Shown: positions 24,058 to 32,932, counted from the first letter of the stretch. The stretch is DNA of 64,000 nt from Velamenicoccus sp964471325 (GCA_964471325.1 CAYYFL010000001.1:1-64000), one strand, 5' to 3'. The notes: a model not told the origin generated them from the letters alone. Made by a program: numbers and translations.

Positions 24058-24133
24058 GATACCGTTATTTCAAGGTGGGGTTCATTGTATCATCCAAAAG
24101 GGGGTGTTTTCAAACACTTTCAAAAAGGTGTGC

Positions 24134-24139
24134 TATAAT
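24134..24139 (+). promoter_or_regulatory. -10 element for a leaderless AsmA-like mRNA
   Basis: TATAAT lies eight bases before the ATG at 24148. The -35 region is weak (TTCAAA at 24109-24114, 19-base spacer). No Shine-Dalgarno sequence precedes the gene, so transcription probably starts at or beside the ATG. Confidence 0.5.
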
Positions 24140-24147
24140 AGCTTGCT

Positions 24148-26868
24148 ATGAAAAAACGCTCCATATTTCTTATCATCTGCATTGCCCTTGTCGCCCTCCT
24201 GGCAGGAGGATTCTATTACGCCAACAAGGTCCTTCTGCCTTCAGTCGTACGCCAGAAGATCGTCCAGGGGCTTTCGGACTTCACGTCTTCCAAGGTAACC
24301 CTAGGCGGCCTGCGCCTCAATCTTCTGAAGGGCCTGGTGCTCGAAGACCTTGTCATTTACGACAAAGATGCGCCCCAACAGCGGCTGGCCGAGATCAAAG
24401 AGCTCTCTGCCGGCTTCCTTATCCTGCCGTCGTTCAAAGAAAAAAAGATCATCATCCCTTCTTTGTCCGTCAGGGAGGCGACGCTGACCATCGGCCGCCG
24501 CAAGGACGGGACGCTCACCATCGCCTATCTTCTGGAGAAGATAAAACAAAAAAATACGGGCACGGCGGCTTCCATGCCGAGCGTCATCGTCAGGCAGATC
24601 GGCCTCAAAGACAGCACGGTTCTCTGGACGGATGAGACCATCACACCGGCGGCGACGGCCCGTATCCGTCTTAAACAAGCGGGAGTGCGCCTGGGATTTA
24701 ACAAGGCCGACCTTAACGTATCGACCGAGGTCGTGCGCGGCGATGCGACGACATACATCTCCATGGATGCGGACTACGTCTACGGCACAAAGAACCTGAG
24801 CGGACACATCGTCCTGCGCGACCTCGATGCGGCGCGTTATTTAGACTACCTCTCCGGCCTGCCCTATGCGCCGGCGCAAGGGACTCTTGATACGCTCGAA
24901 GCAAAATTCACTCTTCGGGAACAGAAAACCCTTTCATCCCAGATCCAGCTGCACGCCAGGAATATCCATATGGCCTATCGGGATATTGCCGTCGAGGGCG
25001 CCGAGATCAACGCAGACTTCTCTCTTGCGGCTCCGATCGACAACTGGTCGACCTGGCAGGGCAAGGGACAACTGGATATCGTCCAGGCCGTCCTGCGTTC
25101 AACAGCACCTCTTCAGGCAGAAGCCCGCATGACCGGCGCGCATGCCGACATCACCTGCGCTCAAGCCGTCATCAGCATCACCTCCGACTTTACCGTCGCG
25201 GACCTGCGCGGCCAAAGCGGAGACATCAAAGCAACAGGTATCAACGCCTCTGTCCATGCGCAAGTCGATATCCCGCGGCCGGCCGGGACGGAAGCCACGG
25301 ACGCCGCGCTGAAGTACAAAGGCAGTCTGGACGTCACCTCCGGTGCGCTTGACGGCCTGCCTTATGTCGGACAGGCAAAGATCGCATCCTTCCAGGCATC
25401 TTTTGAAGAAAAGAATGTCAGTCTGACCCATATAAGCGCCGAACTCCTGGGGACGACGATCACCGCCAGCGGCACGTTCAAAGACAACGCCCTCGATCTC
25501 AAGACCTCCGGGAAGATAGGACTCCAGGCGCTTCTGCCTGTCGTCAAAAAATACCAGGGCGGGACTGTCAAAGAACTTTCAGGCGAGGCGGACGCAAACA
25601 TCCGCATCCTCGCAGACATCGCCAAGAAAAAAACATCCTTTGAAGGAAACGTCCTCCTGCAGGAACCTGCCGTCGTCTTCGGCGCCGCCGGGCCGCTCAA
25701 AGCTTCGGACGGACGCGTGAGCTTCAATACGCAGGAAGAAAAAATAGCCTGGCATCTGGAAGGCGTCCCTCTTTTCGAACGGACCTTTGTCCTGGACGGG
25801 ACATGGACGGGCTTCAAAACATCTTCGTGTGTCGTAAAAGCGGCGGCGCAAGACATGATGCTTGAGGCACGCGTCAACAAAGCGGACGATGTCCTCGACA
25901 TCCCTTCGCTCAAGCTTTCTGCCAAGGGTTCGAAACTGGAAGGCTCCGGCCAGTACGACCTGGCCACAGCCGCCTTTCATCTGAATGCCGGCGGCGACAT
26001 CAATATCGCGGACTTAAAAGAGTGGGTACCGCAGAAGGCCGCCTTTGAAAAACCCGTCGATCTCAACGGCCTCTGCCACATCCAGCTCGATGCCGCAGGC
26101 CCGGCCAAAAACTGGACGTCCTGGAAGGTCAACTCCAACATCACAAGCAAAGCCGTACACGTCAAAGGATTCACCCTCAAAGACATCGCGCTCAACTACA
26201 CGCAGACAGCCGGACAGGGCCTCATCAATTTTCTGAACTTTACGGCTTACAACGGCCCGGCCGCCATCAAGGGCCGGATAGACTTAAACACCGCGGGACC
26301 CCGCTATTCGCTGACGGGCGAGATCAAAGACCTCGACTTGAGCCTTCTCAAAAACGACATCCCGGACTTGAAAGACAAGACTTTTTACGGCAAGCTCAGC
26401 CTCCAGGCCGTTGCCGAAGGCACAGGGACGGACCCAAAATCGATCAACGGCCAGGGGCAGATCGTCGTGACGGACGGCAATATCTGGGAATTCAACCCGC
26501 TCAAAGGACTGGGGAATTTCATCTTTATGCCGCGCTTCGACACCCTTTCCTTCAGTCACGCGACAGGGGACTTTCTGGTCAAAGACGGCTGGTTGACGAC
26601 GGAAAACCTGGACCTGATGGGGCAGGACGTGGAGCTCCTGGTCAAAGGAAAGATCGGCTTCGACGGGACGCTGGATCTTGTGGCGGTGACCCAGATCCCG
26701 ACAACGGGCCCGGGGCAATCCCCTATCGGGGACGTCGTCAACACCGCCGGCGGCATGACGGCGATCAATATCACGGGAAATATCAAAAAACCGCAATACA
26801 AACTGCAGCCCATCACCAAGAACATCTTCAATAAAATTCAAGACTTCCTCTCCAACATCGCGCCTTAA
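24148..26868 (+). CDS. Large AsmA-family envelope protein
   Basis: Predicted 906-residue protein with an N-terminal membrane helix (residues 5-25) and a long periplasmic beta-rich body. The opening VRQKIVQGLSDFTSSKVTLGGLRLNLLKGLVLEDLVIYD is the AsmA/DUF748 N-terminal pattern, and the C-terminal third (GQGQIVVTDGNIWEFNPLKGLGNF, then MGQDVELLVKGKIGFDGTLDLV) is the AsmA C-terminal pattern. Such proteins are thought to bridge lipids between membranes. It is one of three AsmA-type genes in this window and is read opposite to its neighbours. Confidence 0.82.
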   Translation: MKKRSIFLIICIALVALLAGGFYYANKVLLPSVVRQKIVQGLSDFTSSKVTLGGLRLNLLKGLVLEDLVIYDKDAPQQRLAEIKELSAGFLILPSFKEKKIIIPSLSVREATLTIGRRKDGTLTIAYLLEKIKQKNTGTAASMPSVIVRQIGLKDSTVLWTDETITPAATARIRLKQAGVRLGFNKADLNVSTEVVRGDATTYISMDADYVYGTKNLSGHIVLRDLDAARYLDYLSGLPYAPAQGTLDTLEAKFTLREQKTLSSQIQLHARNIHMAYRDIAVEGAEINADFSLAAPIDNWSTWQGKGQLDIVQAVLRSTAPLQAEARMTGAHADITCAQAVISITSDFTVADLRGQSGDIKATGINASVHAQVDIPRPAGTEATDAALKYKGSLDVTSGALDGLPYVGQAKIASFQASFEEKNVSLTHISAELLGTTITASGTFKDNALDLKTSGKIGLQALLPVVKKYQGGTVKELSGEADANIRILADIAKKKTSFEGNVLLQEPAVVFGAAGPLKASDGRVSFNTQEEKIAWHLEGVPLFERTFVLDGTWTGFKTSSCVVKAAAQDMMLEARVNKADDVLDIPSLKLSAKGSKLEGSGQYDLATAAFHLNAGGDINIADLKEWVPQKAAFEKPVDLNGLCHIQLDAAGPAKNWTSWKVNSNITSKAVHVKGFTLKDIALNYTQTAGQGLINFLNFTAYNGPAAIKGRIDLNTAGPRYSLTGEIKDLDLSLLKNDIPDLKDKTFYGKLSLQAVAEGTGTDPKSINGQGQIVVTDGNIWEFNPLKGLGNFIFMPRFDTLSFSHATGDFLVKDGWLTTENLDLMGQDVELLVKGKIGFDGTLDLVAVTQIPTTGPGQSPIGDVVNTAGGMTAINITGNIKKPQYKLQPITKNIFNKIQDFLSNIAP

Positions 26869-27087
26869 AATACACAAATTCCGAATTCCTAATATCTAAT
26901 GCCGAATACCTCAATGACAAATTCTTTAGTCAACCCATATTCCCCGGCCTTGCCCGGAGGGCAGGCCGGGGCTTGTTTCGGGTTACTCTAAGCGGCCACA
27001 ACACTCTTGCGCCCTAAAGGGCGGAGCTTTAGGCCGCGCAGAGTCATTGGACAATTTTGGATTTATTTCGCCATTCGGATTTCGGAA
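26869..27087. repeat. Convergent intergenic region with hairpins
   Basis: Between the AsmA-like gene (plus) and rdgB (minus) lie two imperfect hairpins: CCCCGGCC..GCCC-GGAG-GGC.GGCCGGGG at 26943-26972 and TGCG(CC)CTAAAG..CTTTAGGCCGCGCA at about 27009-27041. The first resembles the hairpin inserted in element A1. Neither has a strong T-run, but they may act as terminators. Confidence 0.45.
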
Positions 27088-27693
27088 TTAGGCATTCCGT
27101 GAAAGGTATTTCAGGATCAACCGACGGGCTTTTTTGAGGGCGCGGAAACGATGGCTCATCGCATGCTTGACCTCCGGCCCAAGCTGGGCGAAGGTCTTGC
27201 CGAATTTTTCAATCAAAAACAAAGGGTCGTAACCGAATCCGAACGTCCCTTTCGGCTTGAGCGCGATCTTGCCGGAACAGGAGCCGCTGACCACCCCGAT
27301 CAGCCCCCGGCCGTCGGCCAGGGCCACGGCGCAGCGGTAGCGGGCGCCCCTCCTCTTCAAAGACACCCCTTTGAGTTCCGACAGAAGCCTGCGGTTATTT
27401 TTGGGGTCGGTGGCGCCCTCGCCGGCATAACGCGCGGAATAGACGCCCGGACGGTTATGCAGGGCCTTGACCTCCAGGCCGGAATCCTCGCCCAAGACGA
27501 GCTTGCCGGTATAAAGGGCGATTGTGGCCGCCTTTTTGATGGCGTTCTGCTCGAAGGTCCTGCCGTCTTCGACGATACGGGGCGCATCCGGATAATCCTC
27601 AAGGGACGTCACGCAGAACGGCAGATCACTCAAAAGCTCCCTGATCTCCTGGAGTTTCTTTTTGTTTTTCGTCGCGACCACAAGCTCTGTCAT
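27088..27693 (-). CDS. rdgB: RdgB/HAM1 dITP/XTP pyrophosphatase
   Basis: Predicted 201-residue nucleoside triphosphate pyrophosphatase that removes deaminated purine nucleotides. Family marks are MTELVVATKNKKKLQEI, FEQNAIKKA, LGEDSGLEV, GVYSARYAGE and the C-terminal GTFGFGYDPLFL and HAMSHR. The start at the conserved MTELVVATKN is preferred by homology, though an ATG 30 bases upstream that overlaps rph by 11 bases is also possible; neither has a ribosome site. It follows rph as in many bacteria. Confidence 0.92.
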   Translation of the reverse strand: MTELVVATKNKKKLQEIRELLSDLPFCVTSLEDYPDAPRIVEDGRTFEQNAIKKAATIALYTGKLVLGEDSGLEVKALHNRPGVYSARYAGEGATDPKNNRRLLSELKGVSLKRRGARYRCAVALADGRGLIGVVSGSCSGKIALKPKGTFGFGYDPLFLIEKFGKTFAQLGPEVKHAMSHRFRALKKARRLILKYLSRNA

Positions 27694-27712
27694 CCGGGCG
27701 GGAGGCGTCACG

Positions 27713-28429
27713 TTATTGCACATCCTTCAGCAGGTCTTTCTGCATCTCGATAAGACGCGTGATGCCTTTTTGGGCCAACCCCAGAAGCGTATCCATCTGT
27801 TCCTTGGAAAACGGCTTGCGTTCCGCCGTGCCCTGGACTTCGATGAAGCTGCCGCTGGAGACCATGACGACATTCATGTCGACTTCCGCCTTCGAATCCT
27901 CTTCGTATGTCAGGTCCAAGAGGGTTGTGCCGTCGACGATGCCGACGCTGGTCGCGGCGACGAAATCCGTGATCGGGATGCGCCGGATCATCTTGCGCTT
28001 TCTCATGACGTCGAGGCAATCGACCAGCGCGATAAAACTCCCCGTGATGGACGCGGTCCTCGTGCCGCCGTCGGCCTGGAGGACGTCGCAGTCGAGAGTG
28101 ATGGTCCTTTCCCCCAGTTCGCGCATGGCCACGACCGCACGCAGAGACCTGCCGACCAGCCGCTGGATCTCAAAGGTGCGGCCGGATTTTTGCTTCTCGC
28201 GGTTGACGCGCGTCTCGCAGGAACGCGGCAGCATCCCGTACTCGGCCGTAACCCAACCTTCATTCTTTCCTTTTAAAAAAAGCGGCACCGTCTCTTCCAC
28301 GCTCGCCGAGCAGACGACCTTCGTCTCCCCGACTTCGATCAAGCACGACCCTTCGGCGTGCTTGAGGAACTTGCGCGTCACCTTCACCTTTCTCAACATG
28401 TCCGCCGAACGGCCGTCGGAACGATTCAT
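27713..28429 (-). CDS. rph: Ribonuclease PH
   Basis: Predicted 238-residue phosphorolytic 3'-5' exoribonuclease that trims tRNA 3' ends. It has the typical start RSDGRSADMLRKVKVTRKFLKHAEGS, GWVTAEYGMLPRSCETR, GRSLRAVV and ADGGTRTASITGSFIALVDC. It overlaps the fumarase beta-subunit stop by ATGA. Four of the tRNAs or tRNA parts seen here lack an encoded CCA, so 3' trimming and CCA addition will matter in this cell. Confidence 0.95.
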   Translation of the reverse strand: MNRSDGRSADMLRKVKVTRKFLKHAEGSCLIEVGETKVVCSASVEETVPLFLKGKNEGWVTAEYGMLPRSCETRVNREKQKSGRTFEIQRLVGRSLRAVVAMRELGERTITLDCDVLQADGGTRTASITGSFIALVDCLDVMRKRKMIRRIPITDFVAATSVGIVDGTTLLDLTYEEDSKAEVDMNVVMVSSGSFIEVQGTAERKPFSKEQMDTLLGLAQKGITRLIEMQKDLLKDVQ

Positions 28430-28968
28430 CGTCTTGTCCTTTCGTAAATGGAAAAAATATCCGTGCCTTTTGCATCGATGCCGACGATCAGAGGAAAATC
28501 TTTGACGGTCATCTCTACGACGGCCTCTGGGCCCAAGTCTGCATAACAGACAAGGCGGGCGGATGCAACCTTTTGAGACAAAAGGGCTCCGGCGCCGCCG
28601 GTCGCCAGAAAATAGACCGCCCCGTACTTGCGAATGGCACGACGCACCTCGTCTGAACGGCGGCCTTTGCCGATCATGCCTTTCAGGCCCGCCTTAAGCA
28701 AAGGCACGGTCATCCTGTCCATACGGCTTGCGGTGGTCGGACCGCAGGAACCGATCGCCTTGCCGGGCTTCGTCTTCGTCGGACCGCAGTAATAAATGAC
28801 GCGGCCCCTGATGTCAACGGGGAGTCTCATTCCTTTTCCAAGCGCCTCAACGATCCTCTTGTGTGCCTGGTCCCTGGCCGTCAGGACTTTGCCGGAAAGC
28901 AAAACCTCGTCGCCGGCCTTAAGAAACTTCAGGACAGAAAAATCGAGGGGCGTCGAAAGACGGATCAT
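28426..28968 (-). CDS. Class I fumarate hydratase, beta (C-terminal) subunit
   Basis: Predicted 180-residue subunit of the two-part iron-sulfur fumarase/tartrate dehydratase family. Recognisable are LKAGDEVLLSGKVLTARDQAHKR, YCGPTKTKPGKAIGSCGPTTASRMD and a C-terminal DFPLIVGIDAKG. The start MIRLSTPLD is preferred: GGAGG lies seven bases upstream, and that GGAGG is part of repeat module B4 sitting between the subunits. A longer frame that reads through the repeat is rejected. Confidence 0.9.
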   Translation of the reverse strand: MIRLSTPLDFSVLKFLKAGDEVLLSGKVLTARDQAHKRIVEALGKGMRLPVDIRGRVIYYCGPTKTKPGKAIGSCGPTTASRMDRMTVPLLKAGLKGMIGKGRRSDEVRRAIRKYGAVYFLATGGAGALLSQKVASARLVCYADLGPEAVVEMTVKDFPLIVGIDAKGTDIFSIYERTRR

Positions 28969-28969
28969 C

Positions 28970-29065
28970 TTAGGCCCTCCTCTATGTGGATTACCTGGCT
29001 CAATCGGATGAGCCATACGGAGGCCTACCCTTCCTGGGTTAGATCCTCCTCTATATGGAATTGGG
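28970..29065. repeat. Hairpin module B4 between the fumarase subunit genes
   Basis: TAGGCC.CTCC (28971-28980) pairs with GGAGGCCTA (29021-29029), with an inner hairpin GGCTCA/TGAGCC. ACCC-TTCCT-GGGT follows. A second stem ATCCTC/GAGGAT spans about 29042-29072 and reaches the end of the upstream gene. Compared with B2 (AGACC/GGTCT), the pair here is AGGCC/GGCCT, a compensated change. Its GGAGG on the minus strand serves as ribosome site of the beta subunit. Confidence 0.7.
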
Positions 29066-29905
29066 TCAGAGGATTTCACTGGCGCTCCGTAAGACATGGC
29101 AGCTGATGTTGACGCACACGGGGAGACCTGCGATATGCGTGGGATACGTCAGGATGCTGACGCCCAGGACCGTCGTCTTGCCGCCCAGCCCCATCGGACC
29201 GATACCCAGGCGATTGAGCCTTTGGATAAGGTCCTTTTCCATGCGCGCCACATGCGGGATGCGGCTCCTCTTGTCGATGGGCCGCAGCAGGGCCTCCTTG
29301 GCCAGCTGACAGGCGTAATCCGAGCTGCCTCCGATGCCGACGCCGACGATATAAGGCGGGCAGGCATCGGGGCCGGCATCCTTGACGGCGGCGGCGACGA
29401 AATCCTCTACGTCTTTTCCGTCGGCTGTGGGCGGCATCATCTTGAGCTGTGTCTTGTTCTCGCAACCGAACCCTTTGGGCAACAGCGTCACCCTGAAGCC
29501 CTTGGCGCGGACAAACGACGTATGCACGATACACGGCCCGAAACCGGGTTTTCCCCGGCGCAGAGGGTCTGCGACGATGGAATTCCTGAAATAACCTCCA
29601 CGGTAACCATGGGCGACGCCCTCCTGAACCGCTTGAGCGACAGGAACACCGCTCACATCGACATCAGGGCCGATCTCGACGAAAACAACGGGCAGGCCGG
29701 TGTCCTGGCATAAAGCCAGGCTGTCATGCCGGGCGGCCTTCGCATTTTCAAGGAGCTCATGGAGGATCCTGCGGCCGCGGGCCGAGGTCTCTTTTGCCGC
29801 CGCAGCCGAAATCGCGCGGCGCACATCGCCCCTGAGACGGACATTGGCCTCCAAGGCAAGACGGCGGACACATTCACGGATCGCTTGGGATGAAATCTTT
29901 CTCAT
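29066..29905 (-). CDS. Class I fumarate hydratase, alpha (N-terminal) subunit
   Basis: Predicted 279-residue catalytic subunit (TtdA/FumA N-terminal type) carrying a [4Fe-4S] cluster. Motifs are LALCQDTGLPVVFVEIG, GGYFRNSIVADPL, HTSFVRAKGFRVTLLPKGFGCENKTQLKMMPP and GVGIGGSSDYACQLAKEALLR. The three cluster cysteines correspond to CQDTG, GCEN and the later DACPPY. With the beta subunit it would interconvert fumarate and malate. Its start overlaps queF. Confidence 0.9.
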   Translation of the reverse strand: MRKISSQAIRECVRRLALEANVRLRGDVRRAISAAAAKETSARGRRILHELLENAKAARHDSLALCQDTGLPVVFVEIGPDVDVSGVPVAQAVQEGVAHGYRGGYFRNSIVADPLRRGKPGFGPCIVHTSFVRAKGFRVTLLPKGFGCENKTQLKMMPPTADGKDVEDFVAAAVKDAGPDACPPYIVGVGIGGSSDYACQLAKEALLRPIDKRSRIPHVARMEKDLIQRLNRLGIGPMGLGGKTTVLGVSILTYPTHIAGLPVCVNISCHVLRSASEIL

Positions 29906-30294
29906 CGCCCCTGATACTCCCTCGTCACGACGGTCGTGATCCCGCCCCTCGGATTAAAACGCGTGACGATCTTGGCCCAGCGCGGCCGGGCCGCCTTCAC
30001 AAAATCATCCATCAGCTTATTGGCAAAATGCTCATGAAAGATGCCGACGTTGCGGTAGAAAACCATATATTCCTTGAGCGATTTCAACTCGACGCAGACC
30101 TTGGCGGGGACATAGTCGATCAAGATCACTGCGAAATCCGGCAGGCCGGTTTTCGGACAGATGCACGTGAATTCCGGGATCTCGATATGGACGACAAAGC
30201 GCTTGTCCGGATATTGGTTCTCCCAGACCTCGATCTCCGGCGTCTTTAGACGCCGTATGTGATTTTGCAGATTTTCGTAAGATGACTTTTTCAT
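29902..30294 (-). CDS. queF: QueF, 7-cyano-7-deazaguanine reductase
   Basis: Predicted 130-residue NADPH-dependent nitrile reductase of the short (YkvM) type, last soluble step to preQ1. The catalytic cysteine is in EFTCICPKTGLPDFA, and the substrate residues are in VELKSLKEYMVFYRNVGIFHE. It is the last of four consecutive que genes and overlaps the fumarase alpha gene by ATGA. Confidence 0.95.
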   Translation of the reverse strand: MKKSSYENLQNHIRRLKTPEIEVWENQYPDKRFVVHIEIPEFTCICPKTGLPDFAVILIDYVPAKVCVELKSLKEYMVFYRNVGIFHEHFANKLMDDFVKAARPRWAKIVTRFNPRGGITTVVTREYQGR

Positions 30295-30321
30295 GTTTTT
30301 CCTGTGGGGGCGATACGGCGA

Positions 30322-30993
30322 CTATTTAACCCCTGCCAGCTTATGGGCCTGAGAAAGGATATGCACCGAATTCACGCCGCGTTCGGCAAAAAGCCGTTTG
30401 AAAGCCTCCATCTTCTCTAACACGTCAGGCCCCATGTCCTGCCATACCGGCTGCAGGACAACAGGGATGCGGCCGCCGAAAGGAGCCAAGATAACAGATG
30501 AGGCAACGATATCTTGTGCCTGCGTCGATAGACCGACGACGATCTTGACAAAAACGTCTTTGGCGGCGGCGAGCTCCAGGAATCTCTTGTGCTCGTCCCA
30601 ACAAGGCTTCTGCCCGCCGCTGGAAGGCAGCTTGATATCCATGGCCACGATGTCCACATCGTCGCGCACCAGCGAAAATTCCCGCCACAGCGTACCGTTC
30701 GTCTCCAAATATATCTTCGGCCGGGCCTGGCGTAACAAAGGTAAAAATGAAACAAGGAATTCCGCCTGAACCAACGGTTCGCCGCCGGTCAGAGACACGG
30801 AATGGTAGCCGTCGTAAGCGGCGATCTGGCGGCGTAGATTTTCCGCCGTATATTCCCTGTAATGCGTCAGAGGCGTATCGCAAAAGGAACAGGACAGATT
30901 ACAGCCATAGAACCTGATAAAGACCTGCTGCTCGCCCGTATAGAGGCCCTCACCCTGGATGCTTTCAAAAATTTCCGCAATCTTAGCCTTCAT
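30322..30993 (-). CDS. queE: QueE, 7-carboxy-7-deazaguanine synthase
   Basis: Predicted 223-residue radical SAM enzyme converting 6-carboxytetrahydropterin to CDG. It starts with IAEIFESIQGEGLYTGEQQVFIRFYGCNL and has the cluster motif CNLSCSFC (CxxxCxxC). SLTGGEPLVQ follows, then DVDIVAMDIKLPSSG. Gene order murI-queD-queC-queE-queF gives a complete preQ1 route from the QueD step. Confidence 0.94.
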   Translation of the reverse strand: MKAKIAEIFESIQGEGLYTGEQQVFIRFYGCNLSCSFCDTPLTHYREYTAENLRRQIAAYDGYHSVSLTGGEPLVQAEFLVSFLPLLRQARPKIYLETNGTLWREFSLVRDDVDIVAMDIKLPSSGGQKPCWDEHKRFLELAAAKDVFVKIVVGLSTQAQDIVASSVILAPFGGRIPVVLQPVWQDMGPDVLEKMEAFKRLFAERGVNSVHILSQAHKLAGVK

Positions 30994-31050
30994 TATCTTC
31001 GTTGTTTTGACGAACGACGTTACCAGACGACCAGACGGGTCTCATGACCG

Positions 31051-31722
31051 TTACCGTTGCCTTTTAGCCATCAAAGGATCCTTCACCCCGGCTTCCTTGA
31101 ACCCCTTAGCCCTCAACAAACAGCTGTCGCAGCGGCCGCAAGGCCTGGCTGCGCCCTGGTAACACGACCACGTCATCTGATAAGGAACGCCGAGCTTTAT
31201 CCCCAGCCTGATGATCTGCGATTTTTTCATGTGCAAGAGCGGCGTTTCGATCCTGATGGGCGCGCCCTCCACCCCGCTCTTGGTCGCAAGCCTCGCCAGC
31301 CCCTGCCAAGCCCGGTAATACCGCGGGCGGCAATCCGGATATCCGGAATAATCCAGGGCATTGGCGCCGATGAAAATACGGCGGGCGCCGATACTCTCGG
31401 CATACGACAAGGCAAAACTCAAAAAAATCGTGTTGCGCGCCGGCACGTATGTCGACGGAATGCCGTGCGTCGTCTTGCCGCCCTGCGGCAGCGGCTTTGA
31501 GCGATCCAGCAACACCGACCCTCTCCAGGGCAATCTGATCTTAAGCACCTGCACAGGGCAATCCAGCCGGCGCGCGATCGCCAGCGCCCGCCTCACTTCC
31601 TTGTCGTGGCGCTGACCGTAGTGAAAAACGAGGGCGCAGACGTCGTAACCCTTCGCCTTGGCCAGATACAGCGTCGTCGCAGAATCAAGCCCGCCCGATA
31701 ACAGCACAACGGCCTTCTTCAT
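31051..31722 (-). CDS. queC: QueC, 7-cyano-7-deazaguanine synthase
   Basis: Predicted 223-residue ATP-dependent ligase making preQ0. The PP-loop is VVLLSGGLDSATTLYLAKAKG, followed by ALVFHYGQRHDKEV. The C-terminal zinc site is CYQGAARPCGRCDSC. Its start overlaps the end of queD by 4 bases. Confidence 0.95.
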   Translation of the reverse strand: MKKAVVLLSGGLDSATTLYLAKAKGYDVCALVFHYGQRHDKEVRRALAIARRLDCPVQVLKIRLPWRGSVLLDRSKPLPQGGKTTHGIPSTYVPARNTIFLSFALSYAESIGARRIFIGANALDYSGYPDCRPRYYRAWQGLARLATKSGVEGAPIRIETPLLHMKKSQIIRLGIKLGVPYQMTWSCYQGAARPCGRCDSCLLRAKGFKEAGVKDPLMAKRQR

Positions 31723-32090
31723 GGCTCGCGATAGGAAGCAAAGCTCGTCTCCGTCTCCCAGACCTTGACGGCTTCCAGGGGGACAGAAGAACCTCTCATA
31801 CGCTCTTTCATCTTGCCGTAAATGACCTTGGCGATGTTTTCCGACGTCGGATTCTTCCTTTTAAAATACGGCAGGGTATTGAGATATTTATGGTCGAAAA
31901 GGGCCAGGACCTCTTTGAGTTTGCTCTTGATAAGCGTAAAATCCTCCACCATGCCGACCTTGTCCAGGAGCGCCGAACGCAGAATGACCTCGACTTTCCA
32001 GTTATGGCCGTGCAGGGCCTCGCACTTTCCCTGGTAACCCCGCAGGTTGTGCGCGGCGCTGAAATTCATGGAAACGGAAACTTCATACAT
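31719..32090 (-). CDS. queD: QueD, 6-carboxytetrahydropterin synthase
   Basis: Predicted 123-residue T-fold enzyme. Zinc ligands are in NFSAAHNLRGYQGKCEALHGHNW (three histidines) with the catalytic cysteine in GKCEALHGH. VEDFTLIKSKLKEVLALFDHKYLN and NPTSENIAKVIY are typical. It follows murI by 11 bases. No preQ1 riboswitch is seen before it. Confidence 0.95.
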   Translation of the reverse strand: MYEVSVSMNFSAAHNLRGYQGKCEALHGHNWKVEVILRSALLDKVGMVEDFTLIKSKLKEVLALFDHKYLNTLPYFKRKNPTSENIAKVIYGKMKERMRGSSVPLEAVKVWETETSFASYREP

Positions 32091-32101
32091 GGGTCAACTC
32101 C

Positions 32102-32899
32102 TTAACAGACTCCCGCCTTCTTGACGTCCTTGAGTTTTTCGCCCAGGAATCGGCTGGCGACGTTGGCAAAGATCGCCACCTCATCGCTGACGAAATATTC
32201 GCGCGTCGATTTTTTCTTGTTTTTGCTCAAAAGCCCCTCCTGGATCAGGACCTGGCGCACCTCCTGCGCCACCTGCTGGGCGGAATCGATCAGGCGGACG
32301 CCGCGGCCCATGATCGCCTGGATCTTGGGCTTGAGCAGCGGATAGTGGGTACACCCCAAAATCAGGGTATCGATGTTCTTCCCCTTTAAAGGCGCCAGAT
32401 ATTTATGCGCCACATGCAAGGCGATATCGTCATTCACCCAATTCTCCTCGACGATCGGCACAAACATGGGACAGGCCTGGCTAAAGACCTTGATCTTGTT
32501 GTCCAGACGCTTGATCTCCTGCTCATAGGCGCCGCTGTTGATCGTGGCGCGCGTGCCGATGACGCCGATCCTGCCGTTCTTGGTGGCGTAAACCGCCTCT
32601 TTGGCGCCGGGAAGGATCACGCCGACGATCGGGATCTTGAAATGCTGGCGGATCACGGGAAGCGCCAGACTCGACGACGTATTGCAGGCGACCACGATCG
32701 CCTTCACGTTCTTCTGCAGGAGAAAGAGCGTGTTCTCCAGGGAAAACTTGATGATCGTCTCGCGGGACTTGACGCCGTAAGGCACACGGGCGGTATCGCC
32801 AAAATAAACGATGTCCTCGTGAGGCAGAAGTTTGAGGAGCTCTTTGACGACGGTCAAGCCGCCGATGCCGGAATCAAATACGCCGATCGCTTTGTCCAT
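32102..32899 (-). CDS. murI: Glutamate racemase
   Basis: Predicted 265-residue enzyme making D-glutamate for peptidoglycan. It has GVFDSGIGGLTVVKEL, YFGDTARVPYGVKS, the first catalytic cysteine in VACNTSSSLAL and the second in LGCTHYPLL. GAAAGGGC precedes the ATG. It heads a nine-gene minus-strand run ending with rph and rdgB, genes often found with murI, here with que and fumarase genes in between. Confidence 0.96.
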   Translation of the reverse strand: MDKAIGVFDSGIGGLTVVKELLKLLPHEDIVYFGDTARVPYGVKSRETIIKFSLENTLFLLQKNVKAIVVACNTSSSLALPVIRQHFKIPIVGVILPGAKEAVYATKNGRIGVIGTRATINSGAYEQEIKRLDNKIKVFSQACPMFVPIVEENWVNDDIALHVAHKYLAPLKGKNIDTLILGCTHYPLLKPKIQAIMGRGVRLIDSAQQVAQEVRQVLIQEGLLSKNKKKSTREYFVSDEVAIFANVASRFLGEKLKDVKKAGVC

Positions 32900-32932
32900 T
32901 AACTTTGCCCTTTCAGTTTATTCCTTACAAAG

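Noticed and set aside
28969..29097. N-terminal extension of the fumarase beta subunit
   Set aside because: It reads through repeat module B4; the internal ATG has a good ribosome site and matches family length.
31719..32101. preQ1 riboswitch before the que genes
   Set aside because: The gap to murI is only 11 bases and no pseudoknot-forming motif is seen there or before murI.
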